From Verrucomicrobiota bacterium (lineage in GTDB: Bacteria > Verrucomicrobiota > Verrucomicrobiia > Limisphaerales > UBA11320), in the NCBI GenBank assembly GCA_016199985.1, contig JACQFQ010000043.1, forward strand, positions 124,001 through 188,000: DNA of 64,000 bases, written 5' to 3'. This document shows, piece after piece, positions 28,202 through 37,900 of the stretch. The stretch's first letter is position 1, and the number at the start of each line of letters is the position of its first letter. Made by a program: the position numbers and the translations under genes. The notes beneath the pieces were generated by a model. That model ran no database searches and had not been told where the DNA came from. It saw only the letters and a program-made list of their open reading frames with translations.

Positions 28202-29509
28202 ATGCCATCCCACTCCGCGATCGCGCTGCCGCTTTCGGCTCTGCTGTGCCTTATTGCCTCGTTGATGCTCAGCGGATGCGCCGCGCCCTCCTCCCATTGG
28301 CCCGCGACCCGCGATCTGCCATCGCAATCGGGGCCGCCCGACCCGCTCGTCCGTTTTAACGGCCAGAGGGTGGCGTCGCCTGAGGAATGGGCGCGCGATC
28401 GCCGACCGGAGCTCAAAAAGCTGTTCCAGCACTACATGTATGGATTCCTGCCGCCGGTTCCGGATCGGATCCAATTCGTGAATCAGGGCATCTTCACCGA
28501 TCTTCTGGGCGGAAAGGCGACGATGAAGCTGATCGACATTCAGGCCGGCCCGGAGGGCGCGCCCAAGATTCAACTGATGCTGATCGTCCCGAACCAGCGA
28601 CGCGGGCCGGTTCCGGTGTTTCTCGCCATGAACTTTTGCGGCAATCATGCGCTGCTGAGCGACCCGCGCGTTCCGCTGACCACGGGCTGGTTGTACGACA
28701 GCTGCAAAGGATGCGAGAACGGCCGCGCCACCGAGGCGGGGCGCGGCTCCCAGGCGATGGACTGGCCGCTCTCGGACATCATCGATCGCGGCTACGCGCT
28801 CGCCGCGTTCTGCAGCACCGACATCGACTCGGATCGCAAGGATGTCTCCGATGGCGTTTACGCTTGGCTGTCGCGGTATTGGAAGGATCCCTCCATCGCC
28901 GCGCCGGCAAACCGCGGCACCATCGCCGCCTGGGCCTGGGGATTCCACCGTTGTGTGGACTACCTCGTTCGCGATCCCGACATCCAGCGTCAGCAGATCG
29001 CCGCGGTCGGACACAGTCGCAATGGCAAGACCGCGTTGCTGGCGGCGGCCCTGGACGAACGCATCGGGCTCGCCATTCCTCACCAGGCCGGCTGCGGCGG
29101 CTCGGCGCCCAGCCGGGGAAAAATCGGAGAATCCGTCGAGCGGATCAACACCGCGTTCCCCCATTGGTTCAACGCTCGTTTCAAGGAGTTCAACACCGAG
29201 ACCGATCGGCTGCCCTTCGACCAGCATGCGCTGGTGGCCTTGTGCGCTCCGCGTCCCGTTCTTTTCAGCAACGCCGCGGAAGATCAGTGGGCCAATCCGT
29301 CGGGGCAGTTCGACATGCTGAAGGCGGCGGACCCGGTCTACAAATTCCTCGGCGCGTCCGGGCTTCAATCTGAAACGCCGCCGCCGCTCGGCCAGCTCAG
29401 CCCCGGACGCCTGGGCTATTACATCCGGGAAGGGAAACACTCCATGACGGCGGGCGACTGGCAGGTCTTTTTGAAGTTCGCGGACGCGCATTTTCGAAGC
29501 GGCCAATAG
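28202..29509 (+). CDS. CE15-like glucuronoyl esterase lipoprotein
   Basis: Alpha/beta-hydrolase predicted to sit on the cell surface or in the periplasm. The lipobox LSGC gives Cys26 as the lipidated residue. The fold matches carbohydrate esterase family 15, which cleaves glucuronic-acid ester links between xylan and lignin: the nucleophile elbow is VGHSRNGKTALLA, followed by HQAGCGGSAPSR, FDQHALVALCAPRPV, and a His near the end (REGKHSMTAGDW). CE15 enzymes typically have GCSRNGK, so GHSRNGK is close but not identical. The 435-aa length is normal. An MFS transporter follows 55 bp downstream. Confidence 0.82.
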   Translation: MPSHSAIALPLSALLCLIASLMLSGCAAPSSHWPATRDLPSQSGPPDPLVRFNGQRVASPEEWARDRRPELKKLFQHYMYGFLPPVPDRIQFVNQGIFTDLLGGKATMKLIDIQAGPEGAPKIQLMLIVPNQRRGPVPVFLAMNFCGNHALLSDPRVPLTTGWLYDSCKGCENGRATEAGRGSQAMDWPLSDIIDRGYALAAFCSTDIDSDRKDVSDGVYAWLSRYWKDPSIAAPANRGTIAAWAWGFHRCVDYLVRDPDIQRQQIAAVGHSRNGKTALLAAALDERIGLAIPHQAGCGGSAPSRGKIGESVERINTAFPHWFNARFKEFNTETDRLPFDQHALVALCAPRPVLFSNAAEDQWANPSGQFDMLKAADPVYKFLGASGLQSETPPPLGQLSPGRLGYYIREGKHSMTAGDWQVFLKFADAHFRSGQ

Positions 29510-29550
29510 CCTTCCTTGATTTTCGTGTTGTGGCCGCTTTTGCCGCGATG

Positions 29551-29568
29551 TCATACGTATACGCATGA
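29551..29568. promoter_or_regulatory. Imperfect palindrome overlapping the MFS start
   Basis: TCATACGTATACGCATGA matches its own reverse complement at 16 of 18 positions and has the core CGTATACG. It overlaps the ATG of the MFS gene. A GTATAC core is seen in several GntR-type operators, so this may be a repressor site; no experiment supports it. Confidence 0.3.
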
Positions 29569-31022
29569 ATTCATCCGCCGCTATCAAGGCGCCGTTGACC
29601 ACGACCCAGTGGCTCATCTGCATTCTCGCGTCGATCGGCTTCGCCTTCGATATTTACGAGTTGCTGATGCTGCCGCTCATCATCAAGCCCGCCCTGGCGG
29701 CGCTTGGGGGCGTCGGCGCCGACGGCATTCCGCTGCTTATTCCCGGAAAACCGGGTTACGCGCAATCGGCCCGCTTGCTGTTCTTTGTGCCGGCTTTATT
29801 CGGCGGAGTGTTCGGGCTTCTGGGCGGTTATCTGACCGATCGGCTGGGGAGACGTCGCGTCCTGACCGCGAGCATCATTCTCTACGCCGGCGCCGCCTGC
29901 GGCGCCGGCTACGCCACCTCCCTGACTCAGTTGTTGGTGTTCCGCTGCCTGGTGTTTATCGGAGTCTGTGTTGAGTTCGTGGCCGCGGTGGCATGGCTCG
30001 CGGAGCTGTTTCCTGACGCGCTTCGACGGGAGAAGGTTCTCGGATATACCCAGGCTTTCTCATCGCTGGGAGGCATTCTCGTCGCGCTGGCCAACCAACG
30101 CGCGATTGCCTGGAGCGCGAGCCTGCCCGCCATTCACGACAACCACGAGGCCTGGCGATACACGCTGATCTCGGGCCTCCTGCCGGCGATCCCCCTGATT
30201 CTGATTCGTCCTTTCCTGCCTGAATCCCCGGAATGGCAACGAAAGAAGGACGCCGGACAGCTGAAGCGTCCGAGCCTGGCCGAGCTGTTCAGTCCTGAGC
30301 TTTGCCGAACCACAATTGTGACGATGCTTCTGTTCGCGGCGAGCTATGGCGTTGCCTTTGGCGCGATCCAGCATCTGCCCCAGATCCTTCCGGGACACGC
30401 GGACATCAAGCAGGTCGCGAAGGCCGCGCAGGACAAGCTGGTCGAGGAGGCGAAAGCCGCCGGGAAGCCCGTCCCGGCGCCGAGGGCTCTGGCTCAGGCG
30501 GCGGCGAAGGCCAACGAGGAAAACGTCGCGGGAGTGCAACTCTGGCAAGAGATTGGCGGACTGGCTGGCCGGTTCATCCTTGCGGTGCTGGCGGTCCAGA
30601 TTGTCTCGCGGCGGGTCTTGCTCCGTGTTTTCCAGATTCCATCCCTGCTGTTCATCCCTCTGCTCTTCTGGCTGCTTTCACAAAACCTCGGCACAACGGG
30701 GAGCCTGGAGCTCTTCAAGTACGGGATCTTTTTCGCCGGGCTGCTGACGGTCGGGCAGTTCAGTTTCTGGGGGAATTATCTGCCCCTGGTCTATCCTACT
30801 CACCTGCGCGGCACCGGCGAGAGCTTCGCCGCAAACATCGGGGGCCGTATTCTCGGCACGTCCGCCGCGTGGATCACGATCACGCTATCGGAGTCTGTCC
30901 CGCCCAACCCGGGCAAGTTTGCCGCGATGGGGGCCTGCGTGGCGGGCGCCTTTCTGGTCATGGGCGTCCTTGTGACCCCATGGCTGCCGGAGCCCAAACG
31001 GGGCGCGCTCAGCGAAGAATAG
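29565..31022 (+). CDS. MFS transporter
   Basis: Inner-membrane secondary transporter, 485 aa, with about 12 helices. The MFS signature between helices 2 and 3 reads GGYLTDRLGRRRVLTA. PESPEWQRKK after helix 6 resembles the sugar-porter signature PESPRW. The loop between helices 7 and 8 is enlarged by ~50 charged, helical residues (KQVAKAAQDKLVEEAKAAGK), unusual for the family and of unknown use. Following the CE15-like esterase, it may import the released sugar acid; that is inference from position only. Confidence 0.88.
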   Translation: MNSSAAIKAPLTTTQWLICILASIGFAFDIYELLMLPLIIKPALAALGGVGADGIPLLIPGKPGYAQSARLLFFVPALFGGVFGLLGGYLTDRLGRRRVLTASIILYAGAACGAGYATSLTQLLVFRCLVFIGVCVEFVAAVAWLAELFPDALRREKVLGYTQAFSSLGGILVALANQRAIAWSASLPAIHDNHEAWRYTLISGLLPAIPLILIRPFLPESPEWQRKKDAGQLKRPSLAELFSPELCRTTIVTMLLFAASYGVAFGAIQHLPQILPGHADIKQVAKAAQDKLVEEAKAAGKPVPAPRALAQAAAKANEENVAGVQLWQEIGGLAGRFILAVLAVQIVSRRVLLRVFQIPSLLFIPLLFWLLSQNLGTTGSLELFKYGIFFAGLLTVGQFSFWGNYLPLVYPTHLRGTGESFAANIGGRILGTSAAWITITLSESVPPNPGKFAAMGACVAGAFLVMGVLVTPWLPEPKRGALSEE

Positions 31023-31183
31023 CCGCGTGACGCGGCGGGATGAGGAACGGATCCCGATCCCGCGACGGCAACGCTCCGGCTGGGCTCCGCGATGAAATCT
31101 GAAGTTTTCGTCCCACAAAACGTCTGGATATTGCTCGGCCCTTGTGACATGACGGACAGGCCATTGCCCATTGACTGGATTTT

Positions 31184-32257
31184 ATGAAAACCGCCTACTC
31201 TATTCCTTCGTTGATCGTGATTGGCGCTCTCGCGCTCGCCCCCCTCGACAGGGCGCAGGCCAAAGTGGACTTCGCCAAGGAGGTTCTGCCTGTGCTCCAG
31301 CAGAACTGCTTCAAGTGCCACGGCCCCGAGAAGCAAAAAGGCAAGCTGCGCCTCGACTCCAAGGAGACGGCGTTCAAGAAGGAGGGGCTGATTGTTCCCG
31401 GAAACGCGGAAAAGAGCGATGTCATCCGTCGCATCCAGCTGCCCAAGGGCAACGACGACACGATGCCGTCCGAGGGCGAGCCCTTGAGCAAGGCTCAGAT
31501 CGATGTCCTGAAGGCATGGATCAATGAAGGCGCGGATTGGCCCGCGGGGGTCGGCGCCACGGCCGGCGTTGGCGCTCCCGCCGAGCCGGCGCGTCCGAAG
31601 ACCGGCGTTGAAGCGCTGGGCGAGCACAAGCCCGCGCCGGAGGAGCTGAAGGCCATCGAGAAGCTCCAGGCCGCCGGTGTGAATGTGCTGCCGGTGGCGA
31701 TGAACATGAACTGGCGCGACGCCAACTTGAGCCTCCTCGGGACGAACGTCACCGATCAGACCCTCGCGCAGCTCAAGGACATTAAAGGCCTTGTGAACCT
31801 GAACCTGCGAAACACCAAGATCACCGACGCGGGCTTGGCGCATCTCAAGAATCTCCCAAACCTGATCTCCCTCAACCTCGCGGGCACCGCGGTGACCGAC
31901 GCGGGCATCTCCAACCTCAAGGGCCTCGCCAAGCTGGAGTACCTCAACCTCTACGGAACGGGGGTCGGGGATTCGGCGCTGTCGTCGTTGAAGGGGCTGA
32001 AGAATCTTCGCGCGCTCTATCTCTGGCAAACCAAGGTTACCGACGCCGGCGTGGCCGACCTGGAAAAGGCCCTTCCCCAACTCAAGCCAAACCGCGGCAT
32101 CGATCTCGCGGCCTTGATGAAAAAGGAGGAAAAAAAGGAAGAGAAGAAGGAAGAGAAGAAAGACGACAAGAAAGACGCGAAGAAGGAAGAGCCTAAAAAA
32201 GAGGAGCCCAAGAAGGAGGCTAAGCCTGAGGTGAAGAAGGAAGAGAAGAAGCAGTAA
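31184..32257 (+). CDS. Cytochrome c-leucine-rich-repeat fusion with Lys/Glu tail
   Basis: Exported 357-aa protein. A signal peptide covers residues 1-26 (ending RAQAKVD). A Planctomycetes/Verrucomicrobia-type cytochrome c domain follows, with the haem motif CFKCH in VLQQNCFKCHGPEKQKG and the distal-Met region DDTMPSEGE. Residues ~165-295 contain about five leucine-rich repeats of pattern L..L.L..T.(I/V)TDAG(L/I)..L. The last ~50 residues are almost only Lys, Glu, Asp and Pro. The domain order suggests an electron carrier with a protein- or surface-binding LRR. It stands alone. Confidence 0.85.
   Translation: MKTAYSIPSLIVIGALALAPLDRAQAKVDFAKEVLPVLQQNCFKCHGPEKQKGKLRLDSKETAFKKEGLIVPGNAEKSDVIRRIQLPKGNDDTMPSEGEPLSKAQIDVLKAWINEGADWPAGVGATAGVGAPAEPARPKTGVEALGEHKPAPEELKAIEKLQAAGVNVLPVAMNMNWRDANLSLLGTNVTDQTLAQLKDIKGLVNLNLRNTKITDAGLAHLKNLPNLISLNLAGTAVTDAGISNLKGLAKLEYLNLYGTGVGDSALSSLKGLKNLRALYLWQTKVTDAGVADLEKALPQLKPNRGIDLAALMKKEEKKEEKKEEKKDDKKDAKKEEPKKEEPKKEAKPEVKKEEKKQ
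32116..32254 (+). repeat. Purine-rich low-complexity tract
   Basis: About 140 bp of near-pure purine sequence built from imperfect AAG/GAG/GAA triplets encodes the Lys/Glu tail of the cytochrome c-LRR protein. Such tracts vary in length by slippage. Confidence 0.8.
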
Positions 32258-32273
32258 GCCTGGGGAAGCCAGT

Positions 32274-33128
32274 CTAACTGACGTAATGGGGTCGGAACAC
32301 CGGGCCCAGCCCGTGTTTTTCCAGCAAGCGGACGAATGCTTCAATGCCGCGCTTCTCGTCGGAGCCCAGGTGGTAGTGGATGTGCCATCCCAGATAGTCC
32401 TTCCTGAAATCGAGGTCGTACTCGGGCCGGTTTTGGATCAGGTGGTCGAGCGTATCCATGCCGAAATCACGAGCTTCGCGAAGGAGGCGACGCAGCTTCT
32501 CGTTGGCCACGCCCCTTCTTAGCGCCCACACCGCGTACACAAAGGGAAGGCCGGTCATCTCGTACCAGGCGGTTCCGAGGTCAAAGAGAGCGTGCTCCGG
32601 ATTGGCCCGCGAAAAGTCGATCGCGGGATTGCCGATGAGCAGCACAAAGTCCTGGTTCCTCGCCTCATCGTAGCTTGCCAACGGGTGAAAATCCGGCTTC
32701 AAGCCGCGCTCCGCCAGAAGCACGCGCAGCAGGTTGACGCTGGTCAAGGACGCCGGATCGCAATGGATGTCCCGCGCCGATTCGATAGGTTTGCGGTGGG
32801 CCAGGAAAACGCTTCGCACCTCTCCCAGCGACGCGACAGCGATGCTGTCGAGGACGTCGTAGAGATCATTGAACAGAACCTCGGTCACGCTTACCAGCGC
32901 GGCGTCCAACTCGCCACGGCGCAGCTTCCCGGCGAGCGCGGAGGGAGGGATGAACTCGATCTCAGACTCGAGGCCGCGGGTGAGAGGAACCGAGTTGAGG
33001 TAAGGGACGGATCCGACCCGGAAAGGCGCGAGGGAGGACTCGAGCTCGGACTCGCGCTTCAGCACTTCCGCGCGGCGCTCCCGTTCGGCGCGACGAAGGA
33101 GATCCTCCGTCGACTCCTGGTCCGCCAT
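32274..33128 (-). CDS. mqnA: Chorismate dehydratase MqnA (futalosine pathway)
   Basis: First step of menaquinone synthesis by the futalosine route: converts chorismate to 3-enolpyruvylbenzoate. The periplasmic-binding-protein-like fold begins with RVGSVPYLNSVPL, the MqnA hallmark, and continues with DAALVSVTEVL, LIGNPAID and FDLGTAWYEMTGLPFVYAVW. The ATG at 33128 gives 284 aa with about 37 charged residues ahead of the domain, longer than usual; an ATG at 33161 is also possible. No other mqn gene is adjacent, so the pathway is split over the genome. Confidence 0.9.
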   Translation of the reverse strand: MADQESTEDLLRRAERERRAEVLKRESELESSLAPFRVGSVPYLNSVPLTRGLESEIEFIPPSALAGKLRRGELDAALVSVTEVLFNDLYDVLDSIAVASLGEVRSVFLAHRKPIESARDIHCDPASLTSVNLLRVLLAERGLKPDFHPLASYDEARNQDFVLLIGNPAIDFSRANPEHALFDLGTAWYEMTGLPFVYAVWALRRGVANEKLRRLLREARDFGMDTLDHLIQNRPEYDLDFRKDYLGWHIHYHLGSDEKRGIEAFVRLLEKHGLGPVFRPHYVS

Positions 33129-33351
33129 TCGTAGTTTAGGCAATTGATCACCCGGCAACATCGCGGCGGCACGGTAGCAAGAGGCTCGCCGAAGGACATC
33201 AAAATTTCCCCCGCAACGCGACGGCGGGCGTCCCTCGGCCCGGTCGCGTTTCCGTCGGGTGGACGAGGGGCTCGCCTCCGCGTCCGCTCATCTCCTTTAT
33301 ACAAATCCCCGGGGCGTCGGTGTCGATGCTCATGGATACTCGATCAGGTCC

Positions 33352-34791
33352 ATGATGCCCATGCCCAAGAAGACATCCTCCGGTCCGGCCGCCAGCGCGC
33401 GGCCGAGGGTGGATGTTCTTTGCGCTGTTCTGGCGTTGATCTGCGTCATCGCGTGGCTTTTCACCCGCGCTCCTGAACGTCGCGCCGAGATCTTGCCAAC
33501 AGAGGAATCAGCTTCAGGCGCAGCGGTTGAGACCGCGCGTCGGGGCGCCAGCAATCGTCTTATCATTCACGGCGCCAACGCCGGCCCGGCGCCAACGGCC
33601 GAGCAAGTTGTCGCCGCGAAACTTTCGCAGTTTGCGCGATCGCGTCGGGGCTTCGCCTACGCCCTGAGCCAACGCCATGGGGTTCCTGTGTCCGGCGATG
33701 TCGAGCGGTTCTTCGCGGCGGTAGAGTCGGGGAATTGGAGCGACATCACGAACGCGTTCAGCAAGATTGATGGAGGCGACTCGAGCGCGGGTCATTCCGC
33801 GGGGCGCCCGCCGGGGATTGAGCATCTTTGGCCGGCGATCATCGACGCCTTCGGGGCGGCGGAGCAGGCTCACCAATGGCCGGCGCAGCAGCTTCTGGAC
33901 TATGGAAACTCGGTGCTCGACTCTCTTCGTCCCGGAATGATCTATGTTGGCGGCACGGACAGCGGACGCTGGATCCCGGAGCTGCTCAACGACACCAGCG
34001 AAGGCGAGCGGCACATCGTGATCACTCAAAATGGCCTGGCGGACGGCACTTACCTGGACTACCTCCAACTCCAGTACGGCGACCAGGTGACGACGCTCTC
34101 CTCCGAGGATTCGCAGAACGCTTTCAAGAGCTATGTCGATGACGCCAGGAAGCGGCTCGAACACGACACTCAATTCCCCGATGAGCCGAAGCAGGTGCGT
34201 CCTGGCGAGGAGGTCAGGCTGAAGGAGGACGGTAGAGTGGAGGTGGGCGGACAAGTGGCTGTGATGGCGATCAACGAAGCGCTGTTGAAGGCGTTCATGG
34301 ACAAGAACCCCGACGTTCCCATCGCGCTTCAAGAGTCCTTTCCGCTGCGGGGGACTTACTCCGACGCATTGCCGATCGGTCCGCTAATGGAGCTCCACGC
34401 TCGGGATGGCCAGAACGCTTTCACGGCGGAACGCGCCGGCGAATCGCTCGACTACTGGCGCAACACGGCGCAGCAGGTCGCCTCCAATCCTGAAACCAAG
34501 GGTTCCACCGAGGCTATGAAATCCTACTCGCATGACGCGGTCGCCGCCGCGAATTTGCTCGCGGCCCACAACTATGGGAACGAGGCGGAGGAGGGATACC
34601 GGATCGCGAGCCAGCTCTGGCCCGGGAATCCTGAGTCGGTGGGGAGTCTGGCGGGGCTGCTGGCGCAGCAAGGACGCTCCGACGAAGCGGAACAAATGCT
34701 ACGCGATTTCGCGACAAAGTATCCCGACCAAATCAAGCACGTGGAGACAATCATGGCTGGGCAGTGGCGGCTGACTTTCCGGCCTCCGTAG
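33352..34791 (+). CDS. Membrane-anchored protein of unknown function with TPR-like end
   Basis: I do not recognise a named function. The 479-aa protein starts at one of clustered ATGs from 33352. One N-terminal membrane helix spans about residues 20-37 (VLCAVLALICVIAWLF), leaving the rest outside the cytoplasm. The middle holds the well-ordered block GMIYVGGTDSGRWIPELLND, then ERHIVITQNGLADGTYLDYL and SGQVAVMAINEALL-like sequence (GGQVAVMAINEALLKAF). The last ~80 residues form TPR-like helices (AAANLLAAHNYGNEAEEGYR, GLLAQQGRSDEAEQML). I recall similar uncharacterised proteins in Verrucomicrobia, but cannot verify that here. Confidence 0.7.
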   Translation: MMPMPKKTSSGPAASARPRVDVLCAVLALICVIAWLFTRAPERRAEILPTEESASGAAVETARRGASNRLIIHGANAGPAPTAEQVVAAKLSQFARSRRGFAYALSQRHGVPVSGDVERFFAAVESGNWSDITNAFSKIDGGDSSAGHSAGRPPGIEHLWPAIIDAFGAAEQAHQWPAQQLLDYGNSVLDSLRPGMIYVGGTDSGRWIPELLNDTSEGERHIVITQNGLADGTYLDYLQLQYGDQVTTLSSEDSQNAFKSYVDDARKRLEHDTQFPDEPKQVRPGEEVRLKEDGRVEVGGQVAVMAINEALLKAFMDKNPDVPIALQESFPLRGTYSDALPIGPLMELHARDGQNAFTAERAGESLDYWRNTAQQVASNPETKGSTEAMKSYSHDAVAAANLLAAHNYGNEAEEGYRIASQLWPGNPESVGSLAGLLAQQGRSDEAEQMLRDFATKYPDQIKHVETIMAGQWRLTFRPP

Positions 34792-34830
34792 AGGGCCGCG
34801 GTTCGCGGCCCTGAGGGTGGCGTGGCCACC
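34792..34830. terminator. Two tandem hairpins between convergent genes
   Basis: The first hairpin pairs AGGGCCGCG with CGCGGCCCT around a 3-nt loop (34792-34812). The second pairs GGTGGC with GCCACC around GTG (34816-34830). They follow directly after the stop codon of the plus-strand gene and lie before the end of the FG-GAP gene, so a bidirectional terminator is likely. No T-tract follows. Confidence 0.55.
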
Positions 34831-34913
34831 TACGGTCCCTTGGGATGAATGCTCCCTGTTGAAGCGCCCGCCCCGATCTCCAGCCCGCGTTCCACATGGC
34901 GGGACGCCTCGCC

Positions 34914-37900
34914 CTAGGGCGCTGTGAGTTCAAGCGTCTCCACGTTCGCATCGAACGGAACGTCCTTGGGAGGATGTCCGGGCCACAGAACGCGAACGGC
35001 TTTCGTGTTGGCGATCCGGGGCAGTGTCGCCGCGGGGCTGCTCGCCGACCAGTATCCGCCGCCGCCTTGGATCTCCACACGCGGCCCAAGCTCTTCCCGC
35101 TCCCCGACGCAGCGAAGACTGACGCCAATCCCCACCGGGTTCGAGAGCGGCCCTCTCACGTGAACCCTCACGCCGGCCTTCCTGGAGCTTTCGTTCAGAT
35201 AGGCCCGCGTGGGCGCGCTGTTCTCAGTGATCAGCAAGTCCGGCTTTCCATCCTGGTTGAAATCGCCGACGGCCGCTCCCCGTTGATCCCCGTATACCTT
35301 GATGCCAGAAACGTCTCCCGCGACAACCAAAAGGTTCCCGCGTCCATCGCCGACGAGCAGCAGACCTCGTCCCGCGTCGGCGCGCGCGACTTCCGGCCGC
35401 ATGGGATGGAAGTTCTGGGACAGCACAACGTCCAGATGCCCGTCGCCGTCAAAATCCGCCACGGCTACGCCAAACGCCGGCGCCCACTGCGCCTGGGCCG
35501 GCAGCGCCCGGGCTTCGAAATGATTGGTGCGATTCAGAAACAGGGTGGTCTCAAGGCGTCTCGCCATGACGCGGCTCCCGCGATTCGGCGCGGCCTCAAG
35601 GACTTGGTCTAGGGTCGCGCGACTGAAGCTCTCATGCGTGGTGAACCGCTCCGCGAGCGCGGGAATCGCCTGGCCCAAAGCCGCCAGCGCTCGTCGTGGA
35701 ACGGTCACGCCCAGCTCCGGCGCAAAATAGCCTTCCACAACGTCGACGGCCCCGCGCCCACCCAGATCCCCGAACGCGATCATCAATGGATGCTGATCGT
35801 CCGCTCTATATCCCGTGTTGGATCCCCAGTTCGTCGCGATAAAGTCCGTGGTCCCGTCCTCGTCGAAGTCTCCGGTCGCAATTCCATTCCACCATCCGGT
35901 GAATGACGCCAGGCCCAGCTCGTCCGTCGCGTCCCGCAGCCTGCCGCGTTCGTTCATGAAGATCTTCACCGGGCCCCACTCGCAGGCGAGCAATAGATCG
36001 GGATACCCATCGTGGTTCAGATCGCTCCACACCGCTCCGCTGACCAATCCCACCTTCTGGAAAAGAGCCTGGCTCCTGGGATCCGGCGATAGTTTCCCGT
36101 TGTCCTGCAGCAGCAGCGTCGAGCTCGCGGCGGTGGGGTAGGCGCCCGGAATCACGCGCCCGCCGACGAACACGTCCAGGTCGCCGTCGCCATCCACATC
36201 GGCGACCGCCAAGGGGCCGATGGACTCGGGGAGCCCGGCGAGCACGACGATCGGATCGACCTCCAGTGCGTCTCCCTTCGCGTTCAGGCGACACCGCAGC
36301 AGCTGCGACGGGCCGCCGCTCTCGTAGCTGGAAAGCCCCGCGAGAACCATGCGTTCGCCCTCGCTGGTCACGAACGGCGCAAGGCCCGCGATATCGTCGG
36401 ACATCGGCGCGTTGGTCGCGGCGCGAATGGGACGCAAGCCTTCCTGCGGCGTGACGCGAAACGCCGCGATAGGGTTGCCGCGGCCGGCGCCGATGAACAC
36501 TTCGTCCCGCCCATCGCCATCGACGTCGAAGCACGCCACACCCGGTCCGAGCTGACTGAGCTGTTTCGAAAGGAGAGGCTGTCGGGTGTAGTCGTTGAAC
36601 AGTGTTTCGCGATGCGTGTGGTCCAGCGTCGCGGTGATGTCGCGGAAAAGAGGCAAAGGCGTTGCGGCAGGCGCCGACGGCGCGACGGTCGGGGCGCTTT
36701 CGCGCTCCGCGATTTCGAGCCGCCGGTTTGCCGGCGCCCGCTCCATCACCGAGACGCGACCCGAAGACCAGCGCACCTCCACCCGATGCGCCTCGCCGAT
36801 GCGCGCGGCAAAGCAGCGCACGGCGTCGTCCGACGACAAATACCTGCCTCCCGCCACGATCGACTGCGTTTGTCGAAGCCCGCTCGTCGTCACTGTGATC
36901 TGCGCCCCGACGCCCCTCGTGTTGTTGCCTTCTCCGAGCAGGCGAACCTGGATGCGAGGCTCGGCGCTCTCGTTGCGATACAGCAGCGGCGGCGCGTTCA
37001 GGCAGTTGATCACCACATCGAGGTCGCCGTCGTTGTCAAGATCCGCCAAAGCCACTCCCTGGCTGATGCGCTCCGAGTCGAACCCCCAGGACTTCGCCAT
37101 GTCTTCGAACGTGAGATCGCCTCGGTTGCGATACGCGGCGTTTGGAACGTCCATCGGAGGGTAGAGGATGAGGTTCGTTCGCGCCTGTTCTGGAGATTGA
37201 TGTCCAAACGAGCGGATCTTCGCGAGCGCGTCGCGATTCTGCACATCGCGGGCATGGCCATTGACGATCAGCAGATCCTCGTAACCATCCAGATCGACGT
37301 CCAGGAACACTGGCTGCCAGGACCAATCGGAGGCGGCGACTCCGGCGAACTGAGCAATCTCGGCGTAAGTGCCATCGCCTCGATTCCAGAAAAGCGTGTT
37401 GCGGCCGACCTCCGGTCTTGTCTCGAGCCGACCTAGCGTAGGCGGGAACAAGGGCAATCCGGATACCTGCTGCATCCGGCGCGCATGATCGCGTCCGAGC
37501 ATCTCCACCACCATGAAATCGAGATGGCCGTCGCGGTCCAGGTCCGCGAAGTCAACGCCCATCGACGCGAAGCTCTGGCATCGCATCGCCAGCCGCTGTA
37601 TCGCCTTGAAATGTCCCTTCCCGTCCCCCAGCCAGAATCGATCGGGGGTTTGAAAATCATTGCAGACGTAAATGTCCGGAAACCCGTCGCCGTTCATGTC
37701 GCGAATCTGCGCGCTCAGCCCGAAGTCCAAGGGCGCGGGCTTCGGACGGCCTTCCTCGTCGAGAAACGCGTCGGAGTTCCAGGGCACGGCCTTGAAGTGC
37801 CCGGTTCCATCATTGAGGTAGAGCGCGTCCGCCTCGCCGTCCTCCTCAAGATGACCGTCGACGTATCGCAGCCGATTTGCATGGGGACCGGTCACGACGA

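Noticed and set aside
30800-32344. A 514-codon minus-strand frame rich in Leu and Phe.
   Set aside because: The hydrophobic part is the complement of the purine-rich Lys/Glu tract of the cytochrome c-LRR gene.
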